Assembly (NCBI RefSeq): GCF_000313135.1
Contig: NW_004457586.1
Location: forward strand, 65,756 to 129,755
Direction of reading: 5' to 3'
DNA from: Acanthamoeba castellanii str. Neff
Lineage: Eukaryota; Discosea; Longamoebia; Acanthamoebidae
Length of the DNA: 64,000 nt
In this document: one piece after another, positions 1-11,046 of the stretch
Layout: the number at the start of each line of letters is the position of its first letter
How positions within the stretch are numbered: position 1 is the stretch's first letter
Notes under the pieces: generated by a model
Told to the model about the DNA's origin: nothing
Seen by the model: only the letters and a program-made list of their open reading frames with translations
Database searches by the model: none
Translations under genes and position numbers: made by a program

Positions 1-2
1 GG

Positions 3-188
3 TACTTGGATGGACCCGCCAGGCACGACAGATCGAACGCGTTCCTCACCGCCTACACGAATACGCCTGGCGTGAGTGGCAGCACAACAGCCACAGCCAT
101 GAAGGTTCCGCCATACCTCAAAGTCGCCGCAGCAAAGAAGAAGCTCGACACGGATACCGCGGCTCCTTTCGATGTTAGCAATGGTTGA
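3..188 (+). CDS. 3' end of an unidentified gene (partial)
   Basis: An open frame enters from the left edge and stops with TGA at 186-188. No ATG lies near the edge, so this looks like the last exon of a gene that begins outside the window. The visible residues are Thr/Ala-rich, followed by a lysine-rich stretch ([16 protein letters not shown]) near the C-terminus. There is no recognisable domain. It could also be chance open frame in GC-rich DNA, hence the low confidence. Confidence 0.35.
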   Translation, partial: YLDGPARHDRSNAFLTAYTNTPGVSGSTTATAMKVPPYLKVAAAKKKLDTDTAAPFDVSNG

Positions 189-488
189 GTAGATGGTATC
201 TAGCTCCCCGTGCGTGCAACCCACGAACGCTATCTAAAAGCAATAATCAGAATTAAACGCAATCATGATTAACGATCTTAAGGCGAAATTACGCACATTG
301 ATGCCCTTGGTGGCTACGATGTCGATCTCCATGGTACGATTTGTTGTCAGCTGATTTTCCCCTCGAGATGCAGATCGAGTTTTAATCTTGAGGCCAGTTC
401 GTTCACGTAACCACTTCCTCGCATTTTCCTCCCGTAAACGACTTTTGTTTTTTGTTTTTTGTTTGGCGTTTTCTCCCTCGACGCAGTA
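189..488. other. Intergenic stretch, no gene seen
   Basis: This is about 300 bases between the partial left-edge gene and the 3' end of the next minus-strand gene. It contains a T-rich run near 445-462 (repeated TTTTTTG) and otherwise mixed sequence. Short minus-strand open frames here are continuations of shadow frames. I see no RNA gene or clear regulatory site. Confidence 0.5.
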
Positions 489-1006
489 CTACTCCGCGAG
501 CCTGGAGTAGTAACCGTCGACAAGACGCCACTCGACCTCGTTTGCCATGTGGGCCGCAAGGCGCTCTAGCGTGGCGAGCTTCTCCTTCAGCACATGCGTC
601 GGATCCTGGTCTGTGGTATCCGGCCACATGACGTATAAGCTGCCTGGTCAGCCTCCAACGTCGTCACGCCCGTACCTTGGGTGTGGGGAGATCTTGCAAC
701 CTTTGCGCTCTGGTCCTGCAGTTCGCGTACCAGCCTGGCCAGTTGAGTTTTCACGTCTGCAGGACATAAAGGGTGAAGGAGACATGAGGAGCCTCGTCCC
801 AAGAAGCATCAAAGCGCACCTTCCGCCAGGACCCTCCTGCGGGATGTGATGTGTTGGTGCCGCCCCCACCAACAGGACATGCTCTCCTTGATGAAGCAAA
901 GCAGCTCTGGATCGGGCCATTTGATCTCCTGGCGTTCGTCCTCACGGTTGACAAACCTCCTTTTAGCGGCTTCTTCATCTGATCCCCTCTTCAATGCCTT
1001 CTCCAT
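489..1006 (-). CDS. Small multi-exon hypothetical protein
   Basis: The start ATG is at 1004-1006 and the stop TAG at 489-491. Exon 1 encodes MEKALKRGSDEEAAKRR and continues through EIKWPDPELLCFIKESM. GT-AG introns then separate a helical piece (DVKTQLARLVRELQDQSAK) and a C-terminal piece (LKEKLATLERLAAHMANEVE, ending GYYSRLAE). The charged, Leu-heptad character of the last two exons suggests a short coiled coil. I do not recognise the family. The exact middle exon joints are uncertain, but the frames join cleanly and the C-terminal exon keeps an open, protein-like composition to the stop. Confidence 0.6.
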
Positions 1007-1228
1007 CTTCCTTCTTTAGAGTTGTTTGTGTAGCGCAGTCTCAAAATGGAAATGGACCGGCACATTCTCGCGCGAAAAGAGCAACTGTGCGCTACCTGCC
1101 CTGTTCCATTCCCTCCCGGTTCCGCCTTGGTCACTTCCCGATCTGCAACTTGGCAGACGTAGTTGTGTACTCCTGTTCCCATTTGGAGCGATGACTGGGC
1201 ACCTATGGAAAAGTTGCAAGGCAAGGAG

Positions 1229-1313
1229 GGACGGATGGCCGAGTTGGTCTAAGGCGCTACGTTCAGGTCGTAGTCTGGGTCTCCAGGCGTGGGTTCGAAT
1301 CCCACTTCGTCCA
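1229..1313 (+). tRNA. tRNA-Leu (anticodon CAG)
   Basis: An 85-nt class II tRNA. The acceptor arm GGACGGA pairs with TTCGTCC and the discriminator is A. The anticodon stem CTACG/CGTAG encloses the loop TTCAGGT, giving anticodon CAG. A long variable arm is typical of Leu, and the T-loop is GGGTTCGAATCCC. There is no encoded CCA and no intron. A run of five T at 1319-1323 is a plausible Pol III terminator. The sequence is identical to the copies at 6697-6781 and 24043-24127. Confidence 0.97.
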
Positions 1314-1390
1314 ACACCTTTTTCAGCAATCAAGTCGTTTTTTTTGTTTTCATATGGACGTGCGAGAACGGCCGACAGAGACTTTGGACC

Positions 1391-3069
1391 ATGAAGACAA
1401 CCAAGCAACCTTTTGCAAGGGCTCTATTCCGAAGACACCAGCCAACCAGGCTATTCATACGCCACCGCCCCGCAGTGCTGGCGGGGACGGTATCCCTTCT
1501 ATCGGTGCACCGCTGCATCCACAGCAGCATCGCCCCCTGCTCTCCACGAGAAAAGGAGATCAAGCACGCCAAGAACCTGCCCGAGGGTGAACAGCCTGCC
1601 GCCGGCCACCGCAACCGTGAAGATAAAGGTCTGCCGTTGTCCTTTATTTATTTTTATTTATTTATTTATTTAAATTTATCGTTTTTATTTAACTTTTATT
1701 TCTTTAATTGTCGCGTGCGTACAAAGAGGAGACAATTCCGCCACCTCCGTCGACTGGCGAGGAGCAGCCGGTGGACCCGCGCTACCCATTCCTGTTGTGC
1801 CATGGCCTGCTGGGGTTCGACACGCTCAAGGTGGTCCCCAGCCTGATCGAGGTGGACTACTGGCGAGGCGGAATCGCGCAGACCTTGCGACGGCGCCGCA
1901 GGCCGGAGGAAGGTGCGCAGGGCGGTGTGTTCATATCGCGAGTGCCTTCCACCGGCCACGTGCACGAGCGCGCCCTGTGCATCAAGAAGCAGGTCGCACA
2001 GATCCTCGATCCTCCGCTAGCGTCCAAGGTTCCTGGTACTACTGCCGTGTCTCAGCCACTCAATCATTCGGCCTAGGCCTTGACTCACTCTCCGTTCTCC
2101 TTCACCCGGCGCACGGCCCAGGTGCTGGATTGGATGAAGGGGACTGGAAGCGAAAGCGACCAGAGAAGGTGAATCTCGTGGGCCACTCGATGGGCGGGAT
2201 GGATTGTCGATACGCCGTGTCGATGTTGGGCATCGCCGAAGGGTACCTACCGTCCCACCCAACCCAGCTTATGCGGCAGCGGGCATGTGGTTACAAGTCA
2301 CCTCTTGCGATTGTGTAGGGTGAGCAGTGTGACGACCATCGGCACGCCACACCAGGGCTCCCCAGTTGCCAACTGGGCTAAGGACGTCCTGTTCGACAAG
2401 TACCCCACCCACTCCTTCACCCTGTGACTAGTGTCGTTCGATCTCTCATGTTCTGAACGGGCAGGTTGAGGCTGGAGGGATTGTTTCGGTTTCTCTTCAA
2501 CGACACCGCAGCGATTCACTGTCTGACCACCGACTACCTCAAGGACGAGTTCAACAAGATGGTAAAGGCCCCGAAACAATAGCAACTGACCTCTGTATGA
2601 CCGTACTCACCTCCGCACACGCACACGCACACGCACACGCACCATTGCACCATCACACCACCGCACACGCACACACCGATGATGCAGGTGGTGGATCAAC
2701 CGGGGGTCAAGTACTACTCGTTCGGAGGCCACCGAGATCGGGCGCAGATTCCTCTCTTCTGGCACTTCACCTACGACATGATCAGGAAGCTCGAGGGGGA
2801 GAACGATGGTCTGGTGTCGGTTAAGTCCTGCGCGTGGGGTGAGTACATTGAAACGCTGGAGGCTGGTACATGCCCCCCCCCATCTCCCTCACCATGCATT
2901 GAGTGGGCTTGCATTCCAACGAGGTTCATTCGACACAGACCATCTGGAGATGATCAACTGGCACTGCCGCAAGTACACGGCGCCCTTCACCCGTACACCC
3001 TACAAGCCCTTCAACGCCCTCAACTTCTACGACCGCCTCGCCTCCTTCCTCGCCCAACGTGGGCACTGA
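1391..3069 (+). CDS. Triacylglycerol lipase (alpha/beta hydrolase)
   Basis: A multi-exon gene. Exon 1 starts at ATG 1391 and encodes a basic leader with a short hydrophobic stretch (AVLAGTVSLLSV). An AT-rich intron (1629-1726) leads to the exon with the oxyanion-side motif YPFLLCHGLLGFD. The nucleophile elbow is VNLVGHSMGGMD, the Asp lies in GENDGLVS and the His in STDHLEMI, so the Ser-Asp-His triad is complete. The protein ends RLASFLAQRGH. HGLLGFD, GHSMGG and the DHLEMIN region match bacterial-type (Pseudomonas-like) true lipases, which hydrolyse triacylglycerols. A C9 run and CA-rich DNA near 2600-2660 lie in introns. The leader suggests secretion or an organelle. Domain assignment is firm; exon ends are inferred from GT/AG and phase. 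Confidence 0.85.
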
Positions 3070-3189
3070 CCAGAGCACCCACTGGCGGCCCACGGATATT
3101 TCATTTTGTCGACACAGATCAGCGAAGCAGCCCGCACACGAACGTTGAAAACGAAGAAGAACCACAACACAACACAGCAAACGGCAAAT

Positions 3190-4871
3190 ATGTTCAACAA
3201 ACGGCTCGAGCCGGTAGATGGCGATGGCGGTGGTCGTCCTGGTCTGGTGCGAGCGTCGTCAGCACCGGCGGCAACGACGGCAGGGAGCGAGGGGGCTGAG
3301 GTGGTGTCGATAGGTCCGTCGTCTCTCTCGACGTTCACGCAGCAGGTTGCGGGACACAAGGGCGAGGACCAGATGCTGCTGGACGAGAGCGGCCGCAGCA
3401 TTTTCAAACCCCTTAACAGGCAGGAGGCACGCTTCTACGACCTCCTCAAAACCCATCTCACCTCTCCATCCTTTCCGGCCCACTTCTTTCCTGGATTTCT
3501 TGGCACTACCAACCACAACGGCAGAGGTGCCTCACACCCCCACGATATGATTTTATTGTTTATTCGAATCATTATTTATTTTTAATTGCACTTATACAAC
3601 ATATTTATGTGTAGAATATATACAACTGGAGAACTTGACGTATGGCATGAAGCAGCCCTGCGTATGTGACCTCAAGATGGGCGGCAACTCCAAGGGTGCG
3701 TTCGAAGCTTTCTTTGTCGTTTCCCCCTGGGCGCCCAGGGCCATGATCGCATGATCGGCTCACCCGTGCATTTTGTGGGTTGGGCTGCAACCAGGAACGA
3801 ACGCAGAGGCGGGGATCGTGAAGGGGTTCAAGCAAAACGTGGTGAAGAGCATCACCACGTCGCGCACCCTCGGGTTCCGCATCGTGGGCCTCCGCTCCTA
3901 CCAGGTCGACACAGCGACCTACATCTCCAAGTCTATGCTCTACGGTACTGCACGCGCGGCACCTCTACGCCGGCTTTTTTGATCATCAGACGCTCACCCT
4001 GCAATACAAATGCAACATGACTAGGAACTACGCTCAGGGCCAACACGATGATTGATGGCTGTCCCTCTACCTTGACAACGGCCGGGAGATCAGAAGCGAC
4101 GCCATCCCGGTCATGCTGAAGAAGATTGGTCCGCGATTCACAGCTGCTTTCATCTGATGGCGACCAGGCATGATGACAAAAACGCGCTTGTCGTGTTCAT
4201 CGTGCAGATGAAATTATCCGGTGGATTGAGGTACAGGACCACTTCATCTTCCGGTCGTCGTCCATCCTGCTCTTGTACGACGGCGACAACGACAACGGCG
4301 AAGGAGGAATGGTCGATGTCAAGATGATTGACTTCGCACACTCGTATGCCCAAGGTTCGCTGCGCTTTGCCTTCACCTCTACCCGCGGGGTCATCGCCAA
4401 CACAACTACAGCTTTGTTCTAATTCTCATTCTTCGCTTTCATGTCGTGCTTGACCCTGTAGAGGAGAAGGGGAAGATCGATGAGGAGTACTTGCACGGCA
4501 TGCGGCACCTGCGCCGCATACTGGAGGATCTCTACAAGCGGGAGAGTCTCGTGGGTGGATCCACCGCCGGCGGTCTGGTAGCCACCACCCTCGAACGCCG
4601 ACGCGGTCGACGACGACAAAGCCCACGCGGCGACAACAGCCACCAAGACCTGCTGCGCGACCTAGAGTCTTCTCTGGCAGCGGACGGCGAGGCCGAGCCG
4701 GACCCGGGCGAGGCCGATCCGGAGGTGGTCTCCCCTCGACAGGGGCTCGTCGACTGCGTCGCCTCCGGCAGTTTCACGCCACGTGGCTCATCGCCGCGCA
4801 CCCGCTCGCCTTCGCCCACTTCTTCTTTCGCTTCGTTATCCCTTGACGGAAGCGAACAGTCTGCAGCTTAA
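3190..4871 (+). CDS. Inositol polyphosphate kinase (IPK family)
   Basis: The first ATG is at 3190 (MFNKRLEPVDGDGGG). The family signature PxxxDxKxG appears as PCVCDLKMGG around 3655-3690, followed by IVKGFKQNVVKSITTSRTLG. A later exon carries SSSILLLYDGDND and the catalytic DFAH motif (MIDFAHSYAQ). The next exon has the C-terminal helix EEYLHGMRHLRRILEDLY. This matches the IP6K/IPMK/IP3K superfamily, which phosphorylates soluble inositol phosphates with ATP. The Ser/Pro-rich C-terminal tail, ending SEQSAA at TAA 4869-4871, is not part of the kinase core. An AT-rich intron lies near 3548-3616. Which inositol phosphate it uses cannot be told from sequence. Confidence 0.85.
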
Positions 4872-5210
4872 TAGACGCTGGCCACCAGCTCGTGGGTGAG
4901 AGCACCGCAGATACACGTACGGTACCATTGGTGGTCGCGGAGCAGGGGGGGTCCCAACTTTGGCGAACAGAAGGTGGCGAAGGTGGGAATCGAACAGGGC
5001 AGATTGGAATGGGCCACGCATTCGTGTCGACTGCCGGTCTGGTTTCGCTCCATTTCGGGGGAGTTCCACGCCCTCTGGACCCTGTGCAACCCGGCCCTTT
5101 CCTCCTGTTCTCCCTCTCGACCGCAACGACGCACAGTCTCACCCACGACGAAGTTGTCCCATTCTTACAACGGATCCTCAACCTAGAACGTGTAGGTAGC
5201 GTGAGTCAAC
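4872..5210. other. Ambiguous stretch between two plus-strand genes
   Basis: This lies between the inositol-phosphate kinase stop and the ATG chosen for the next gene. It is open on both strands (4892-5392 on + and about 4774-5181 on -). The segment around 5130-5190 (THDEVVPFLQRILNLE) is protein-like and could be an upstream exon of the following gene. I could not connect it with confidence. Otherwise it would hold the 3' UTR and promoter. Confidence 0.4.
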
Positions 5211-6621
5211 ATGAAGGCGGCTGTAGGACGCAGTGGCGGTGTGGTATCAATGCGCTGCACGGCGAGGGGGTCCCCTTGGACAGCACTCCCACTGGCCTCG
5301 ACGGCGGCACTCGTGGGCGCCCAGGTGCGGGCGAAGCACTACATCAGCTACCGGCTCGAGGGGGAGGACGATCCCTACCGCCACCTGCGTAGATGCAAGA
5401 GCCCGTCGAAGAAGAAGCAGTCGAGGCAGCAACCACAACACGACGAGGAGCTCTTGATGGGCGAGGCCAAGGAGGAGGCTTCGTCTTCATCGCTTGCCTC
5501 CTTCCTGTTTGGCCCAACCACGCAGCACGACGAAGAGGTGAACCGGAGTCCTGTGGAAGCGGCGACGAGCCAACGTGACGCGGAAGTGGCGTCGGGGCTG
5601 GGGGCGGGCGGAGGGGTGGTTCATCGAAGCAAGGGGGCCATGCCCTCCAGGCGACCGAGCGTCGAGGGCGGAGTTGGCGGCCAACTGACGGGAGGGGCGG
5701 CTGGACAAGGGCCACAACCCCAAACGCCGCGTGAACGAGGCGGAGGAGGAGAGGACCGAGGCAGCGCGGAGAGCAGGGCCATGATGGCTGATCGGCCGCG
5801 AGTCGAAGGGGAAGACCATGAGCCGGTGTTCTGGGTACCACAAGCGGTACCGCACCATGCCTGCCACAATCGGTTTCTCGTTCCCAGGTCATGACTGACG
5901 TGCCCCGTGCAATGCTCTTGCATCGACAGGTGAAGGAGACCGGCAAGAAGGTGCTCGAGAGGGTGGGTGGTGCTGCGGCGAGCGTTGGCCACACGGCCAA
6001 GCAGGTAGGCGTTCACTCCCCCACCTTCCTGCAGCCAAGCTCGTTCCTAACTTGCGCGCCTTTTGACGAAAGTTGTGGGTCGGCGCGCTGAAGAGGGTCA
6101 GCGCTCAGCCTGATCACCACCATGGACTGGTAGACAAGGCCAAAGATGTGGGCAAGGTGCGGGATTGGAGAATAATCTGTGGGTTGTGATTGTGCTGGCG
6201 CCTGACATTCCCCGATCTCAACAGGGCACCGTCCACGTCGTTGATACCGGGTACGAGAAGACCATCGAGAAAGCAGCCGACAAGATGCTGGAGGCTTTGG
6301 ACGCGTCTCTAAAAAGGTGCGAACCACACGGCTGTGGGTTGTCTCTTGCATTCACTGAGGAAAAGTTGATGTGTGATCAGCGCCAAGGCCAGAGGCTTTC
6401 CGCCGGGGCTCACGGTGACCACCATCGCGTCGGTGATGGGTGCGCAGCTAATGATGGCCTACACAACCAAGGAGGAGGACGTCAAGACAGAGTCCGGACG
6501 CAAGGATGCGAACATCACTCGACCGAAGCAACAGTCCCGCAAAACCGCACAGCCGCGACAGCGTAAGGAGAGCGAAAAGAGCAAGAAGGGGTCTGGCCAC
6601 CTCGCTCAAGAGCAGAGATAA
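5211..6621 (+). CDS. Unidentified multi-exon protein
   Basis: The frame from ATG 5211 is long and low-complexity (Ser/Gly/Arg-rich). It then joins in phase to four later exons: VKETGKKVLERVGGAAASVG, LWVGALKRVSA..LVDKAKDV, GTVHVVDTGYEKTIEKAADK and AKARGFPPGLTVTTIASVMG. All introns have GT-AG ends and keep frame. The tail is highly basic (Lys/Arg/Gln-rich), ending SGHLAQEQR at TAA. The C-terminal half is rich in amphipathic helices with one small hydrophobic stretch (LTVTTIASVMGAQLMMAY), reminiscent of membrane-surface-binding proteins, but I recognise no family. The first exon may start further upstream; the C-terminal exons are well supported by phase. Confidence 0.6.
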
Positions 6622-6696
6622 GACAGTGGTAGTAGCCCCTGTGTACAGAGAGTGTAAATGTAAGTAAAAAGTACGACTTGAATGATGAAAAGGTGT

Positions 6697-6781
6697 TGGA
6701 CGAAGTGGGATTCGAACCCACGCCTGGAGACCCAGACTACGACCTGAACGTAGCGCCTTAGACCAACTCGGCCATCCGTCC
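6697..6781 (-). tRNA. tRNA-Leu (anticodon CAG)
   Basis: On the minus strand this is base-for-base the same 85-nt tRNA as at 1229-1313: class II, anticodon CAG, no intron, no CCA. The 3' flank read on the minus strand is ACACCTTTTC, giving a T4 terminator. The 5' flank shares GGAG immediately before the mature end with the other copies. Confidence 0.97.
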
Positions 6782-6938
6782 TCCGTTGCCTCTCAACAGC
6801 ACAGCAGGTGCCACGTTATCCGATTGGGGCCAAAAGTTCGACCAACGAATTCTGGTGTGCGAGTATTTGTTCGGTTGTTGTGGTGCGCTCTGTCGAGGAA
6901 CTTGGAGAAAGCCCCACAGCTGGGCTCTTTGGGTTGAT

Positions 6939-8128
6939 ATGGAGCCGCCGGAGGCAGCGGGCGGCGAAGCCAGCGTTGCTGCCCGAAGATGGATACGAGA
7001 AGGACTCCGCGAAGACGGGTGCCTCTACCTTCAGGTGCCCCCCCTCCCAACACTCGCCCTTTCGTTTTTCACCCCCCCCGCAACGGGCCTCAACCTTCGC
7101 TTTTCCTCTCTTCGTCTTCGTTCTTTCTCCTCCCGCAGAGCAAAGACTTGAGCAGTGCTGACGTGACGGCGATAGTGGACGAGCTGCTCCGGAGCATGGC
7201 CCGGTCAACCTCCGGAGCCTCGCCGCTCGCCTCGACGTCGTCGCGCTCGGGCCTCCGGCTCACCCAGCTCACCCTCTCCTACAACGGCCGCGTGGGCGAC
7301 GAGGGCGCACGCCACATCGCTCGCCTGCTGCGCCTCACCCCCTCCCTCACCTCCCTCTACGTCGCCTGGGTATTCCATTCCTCTTTCTTTCTTTCCCCCG
7401 CGTGCGGTGCGTGCGGTGGTGCTGACTCTGGGCATTGCCACACGGTGCGCACAGTGCGGCATTGGGCCGAATGGGGTGAAGGTGCTGACGTCGGCCGCGC
7501 GGTCGCTGACGAGCCTCTACCTGGGCTTCAACGGCAAGGTCGGGAACGAGGGCGCTCGCCACCTGGCGGACCTCATCGCCACCAACACCCCGCTCCAGCA
7601 CATCGGGGCCGGTCAGGTACCAGGAGCCCCCCGAGTTCCTTGTTTCACAACCCACCTTGGCCTCGTAGTGCTGAGAGAGCCTTTGTCCCTTGTCCCGCCC
7701 AGTGTAACATAGGAGACGAGGGGCTGATGTGCATCGCGCGGGCACTCGCCAACAACTCCAACCTGCGCACCATCTTCTTCAGTGACGCAACGGTACAGTG
7801 ATGCAACTCGAGTTTGCTCCTCCGCAGAGAGTGATACCACAACAGTAGTGGTGTGGAGGGACTAAACGCGGCGCGTGTGCGGGCTCAGATCACGCCGGGC
7901 GGGGCGCGGGCGGCGATAGAAGAGATCATCGCGGGGTCCAACAGTTTGCTGGAGGGCTTGTCGTTCGGGGGCATGGCGCCCTACCTGGAGGTCGAAGCCC
8001 TATGGATCGAGCTGCGCAACCGCAAGCGCGAGCAGCAGCGCAAAGGTACCCTCGCCCCTGCCCTCGCTCTGCTTCGTTTCACCGTTCGTCTAACGTCCGG
8101 AAAGAACTCGAAGGGTCGTAGGGCGTAG
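6939..8128 (+). CDS. Leucine-rich-repeat protein (ribonuclease-inhibitor type)
   Basis: The start ATG at 6939 (MEPPEAAGGEASVAARRWI) joins in phase 0 across an intron holding C7 and C8 runs. The next exon has SKDLSSADVTAIVDELL. LRR units then follow, one per exon: LTQLTLSYNGRVGDEGARHI, LTSLYLGFNGKVGNEGARHL and CNIGDEGLMCIARALANNSN. The GDEGARHIA pattern is the 28-29-residue ribonuclease-inhibitor/NLRC type of LRR, normally a protein-binding scaffold. The last well-supported exon encodes VRAQITPGGARAAIEEII up to RNRKREQQRK. The C-terminus is uncertain: 8128 is the first stop in that frame, but a further intron is possible. It converges on the F-box gene at 8273. Confidence 0.7.
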
Positions 8129-8272
8129 GGTGTTGGGTGTTGGTGTAACGGAGCTAAACCCACGGACGGCGTACGGCGGTCGCATATGCGATGGTACCAT
8201 CAACTTAGTAGTTTTGGCTCAGAGAAAGCGCACACCCCACACGCGAACGTTATTTATTCTCTCTTCGCCCCT

Positions 8273-10743
8273 TCAGTCTCTTTCTTCTGCGCCTTCTTGC
8301 TCCTCTTCTTCCCCTAGTGCCTCATCTTCGCCATCTCGCTCTTGCGGGGCGGGATGCGGCGGGTGTTGCGCCCTGGCGGCCCTCCTGGTGACCAGGCTGA
8401 ACCGCACGCGTGAGTGTGCAGGCAGCGCGGCACGCAGCTGGGCCACGCCGTCGTCTGTGATGAGCGAGCACTGCGTGATGACCAGCGTCTTGATTTGCTG
8501 CAGGCGGCCCAGGTGTAGCAATCCATCGTCGGTGATGCGCTGCAGCTGCGACAGCGTGATGAATTCGATCAGCGGGCAGTTCTCGCCCACGGCCATCAGA
8601 GATTCGTCTGGTGTTTGCGCACCCGCAGCAAAGTGAGCATCCAGAGACACGGTCGTGCGTGCGTGCGTGCATGCGTGCGCCGCACCGGTGAGAAAGCCGA
8701 GGCCGGCGAGTTGCATCTCCTTTATGTCGGAACAGTTGCGCGCCACGGTGACAACCGAATCGTCGGTGAGCTTGAGACAGCCGCTCAGCACCACCTTCCT
8801 GTTCACCGGTGACAATTCGTGAGCCGAGACGGGAACAAGTACAAGCGCGCCAGTTGTACCGCAAGCCAGGGCAGTTGGAACCGATGGTGGTGATGACCGT
8901 GTCCGTCAGCTTCTTGCACGACGCCACGTTGAGGATCTCCAGCCGCGGGCAGTTCCGTGCCACAGGCATCAAACTGGCAGCCTGCGCAGTAGCCACACAC
9001 ACACACCACACACCACACGGGACGCACGTCAGACAAATACGAAGCGGTGAGAGTGCGGCGTTGAGTTGGGCTGTGTGTGTGTGGTAGCGGGAGAAAGGTG
9101 AATGCGCGCGTACGGGGATGGCGCGCCAGTTGGTGTAGGAGATGTCGAGTATTCGCAGCCTTGTGCACACTTCACCGATTTGTATCAGGTGCGGTCCCGC
9201 CACATGTCGATTCTCTGATCTGCGCGTTCACCACATGAGTGTGAGTGTGCGTGTGCGTGTGCGTGCGTGCGTGGTTTGCGCGCAAAAATGGAGGTCGTGC
9301 TGACTACATACAAGTCCAGCACCTCGAGTGCTGTGTGGTGCGTCAAGAACTCGATGCCGCTGGCGTGAGGCGACCGACCAAGCGCCAGCTTCCGCAGGTT
9401 TCTATGGCACCCCATGCGCCGGGGAAACGGGTTAGGCGTGGATGCAAGTGTCTTCCCGAAAACCAGGTTGAACACCGTACGTAAGTTGCGTGGTTGCCTT
9501 GAGAACACTGTCACCACGCAGCTGCGGCAACGCCATCAGCCCGAGCTCCCTACGTGGCAAACAAGTCACAATCAGCAACGTTCTCGATACACAAGACACG
9601 CACGACACACAGGACCAGAGTGCGCACCTGAGGTGAGGGCAGTTGGAGCAAACAGCCACGATCCCCGCGTCCGTATGAAGTGGACACCGCTCCAGATCGA
9701 TCATCTGCTCTAGGATCTAGACTGAGTACTTGGGGGGGGGATGAGAGGAGAGAAGACGAACCCGAAGCTCAGGCAGGGAGGTGGACACGGACTGCAGCGA
9801 GGCGTCGGTAATGCGCTCACAGGCCGCCAGCTGCAATGTACGTAGGCCAGGGCACGTCTCACTGCGAGACCGCGATCACCCTGGCGTGTAAGCAGAGCAC
9901 GCCGCCCAACACGCCGCACGCCTGTCGCATGGGACACCACCGCACGCGCACGACACACAGCGCAAGGCCTCCGGGCCGGGAGTGGAGTACCAAATGGCGG
10001 CGACCCCGACATCCGTCACATTCGTGCACTCCTGCATCATCGCACGAAGAAGACATAACGGTCTCGGTGAGCGCGTCGCTGAGGGAATTTACAGAGAAAG
10101 AAGGTGTGTGTGCGCGGCCGTAGGTACAAACAAGCTGAGATGAAGCAGGCGCAAGCACAGTCGGCTGACCGTCAGCACGGTGCGGTCGGTGATGGACCTG
10201 CACGTCGACAACCCGACGAATCCTGTCAGGCCCCACGATGATGGAGGTGAGGTACGTGTACAGTCTGACGACAGAAGAGTGCAGAAGAGAGCAGCAGGCA
10301 AGTGCGAATGATACTGGTGTGGGTCAAGCGTGAGGGGTAGCGGAAGAGGCCCTCGAGTGAATCGTCATCCACGCGCTGTCGGTGGTGGTACACATCCAGC
10401 TGCTTCCACCCAGGCAGCATTCCGTCCTGTACCACGCACGTATCCCACCACCACCAGCACCGTCAACGCAACCGCTACTGCGCTGAACTGGGCCATAGCA
10501 GGCAAGCAAGGAGCAACAGCACGAACCAGAGAGTACCCGTGCCAGTGCTTGGACACCATAGACAGCACGCACAGCTCCTGCATGGCATCGCACCATCGAG
10601 AGCAGTCACGGTTACAAATAATTTGGGGGGGGGCTAGCAACGGGGTGTACGCGATAGTTGAAGTGCCGGAAGACGAGATGCCTCACCTCGGCCGGCAACC
10701 CGTCAAAGTCAGACGCTCCCGCCTTGTGGGTGAGCGCCTCCAT
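8273..10743 (-). CDS. F-box and leucine-rich-repeat protein (FBXL type)
   Basis: The start ATG at 10741-10743 gives MEALTHKAGASDFDGLPAE and then the F-box (LPAEVRHLVFRHFNY). After it come more than ten short exons, each an AMN1/FBXL-type LRR: LHTDAGIVAVCSNCPHLR, VCTRLRILDISYTNW, NCPRLEILNVASCKKLTD, LSGCLKLTDDSVVTVARN and TQCSLITDDGVAQL. The tail is acidic (EEEEQEGAEERD), ending at TGA 8273-8275. Such proteins are substrate receptors of SCF (Skp1-Cullin-F-box) ubiquitin ligases, with the LRR solenoid choosing the target. Several introns contain G runs on the plus strand, i.e. C9 on the transcript. Target unknown. Confidence 0.75.
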
Positions 10744-11046
10744 GTCTCGGTTGCCTTTTCGAACTATTTCGGAAAGTTGTTGTTTTTTTGAGACGATTTT
10801 TGAAACGATTTCATGGAAGATAAGAAGAAGATTTTGCAGTGCGGTCACCAATGGGCGCAACGCCAAGTGGTAATTGGTGGCTCTGCAATAGGCGCTGCAA
10901 AATAGCAACGTTTTGCCATGCAGCACTTTGGCCAACTTGGTTACCCCCCACCCAGTGTCCCTCCTTCTCTACTGGCAACAGTAGTTGAGGGACAGGCATA
11001 ACCCATTCTTCCTCATCTGACACCAACACCACCAACACCAACCACT

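Noticed and set aside
1026..1394. Open frames crossing the first tRNA-Leu
   Set aside because: Their shared peptide (WPSWSKALRSGRSLGLQAWV) is simply the tRNA translated; the same peptide appears at the 24043 copy.
4975..5010. tRNA-like T-loop (ggtgggaatcgaac)
   Set aside because: The flanking bases do not form a T-stem and no cloverleaf can be folded around it.
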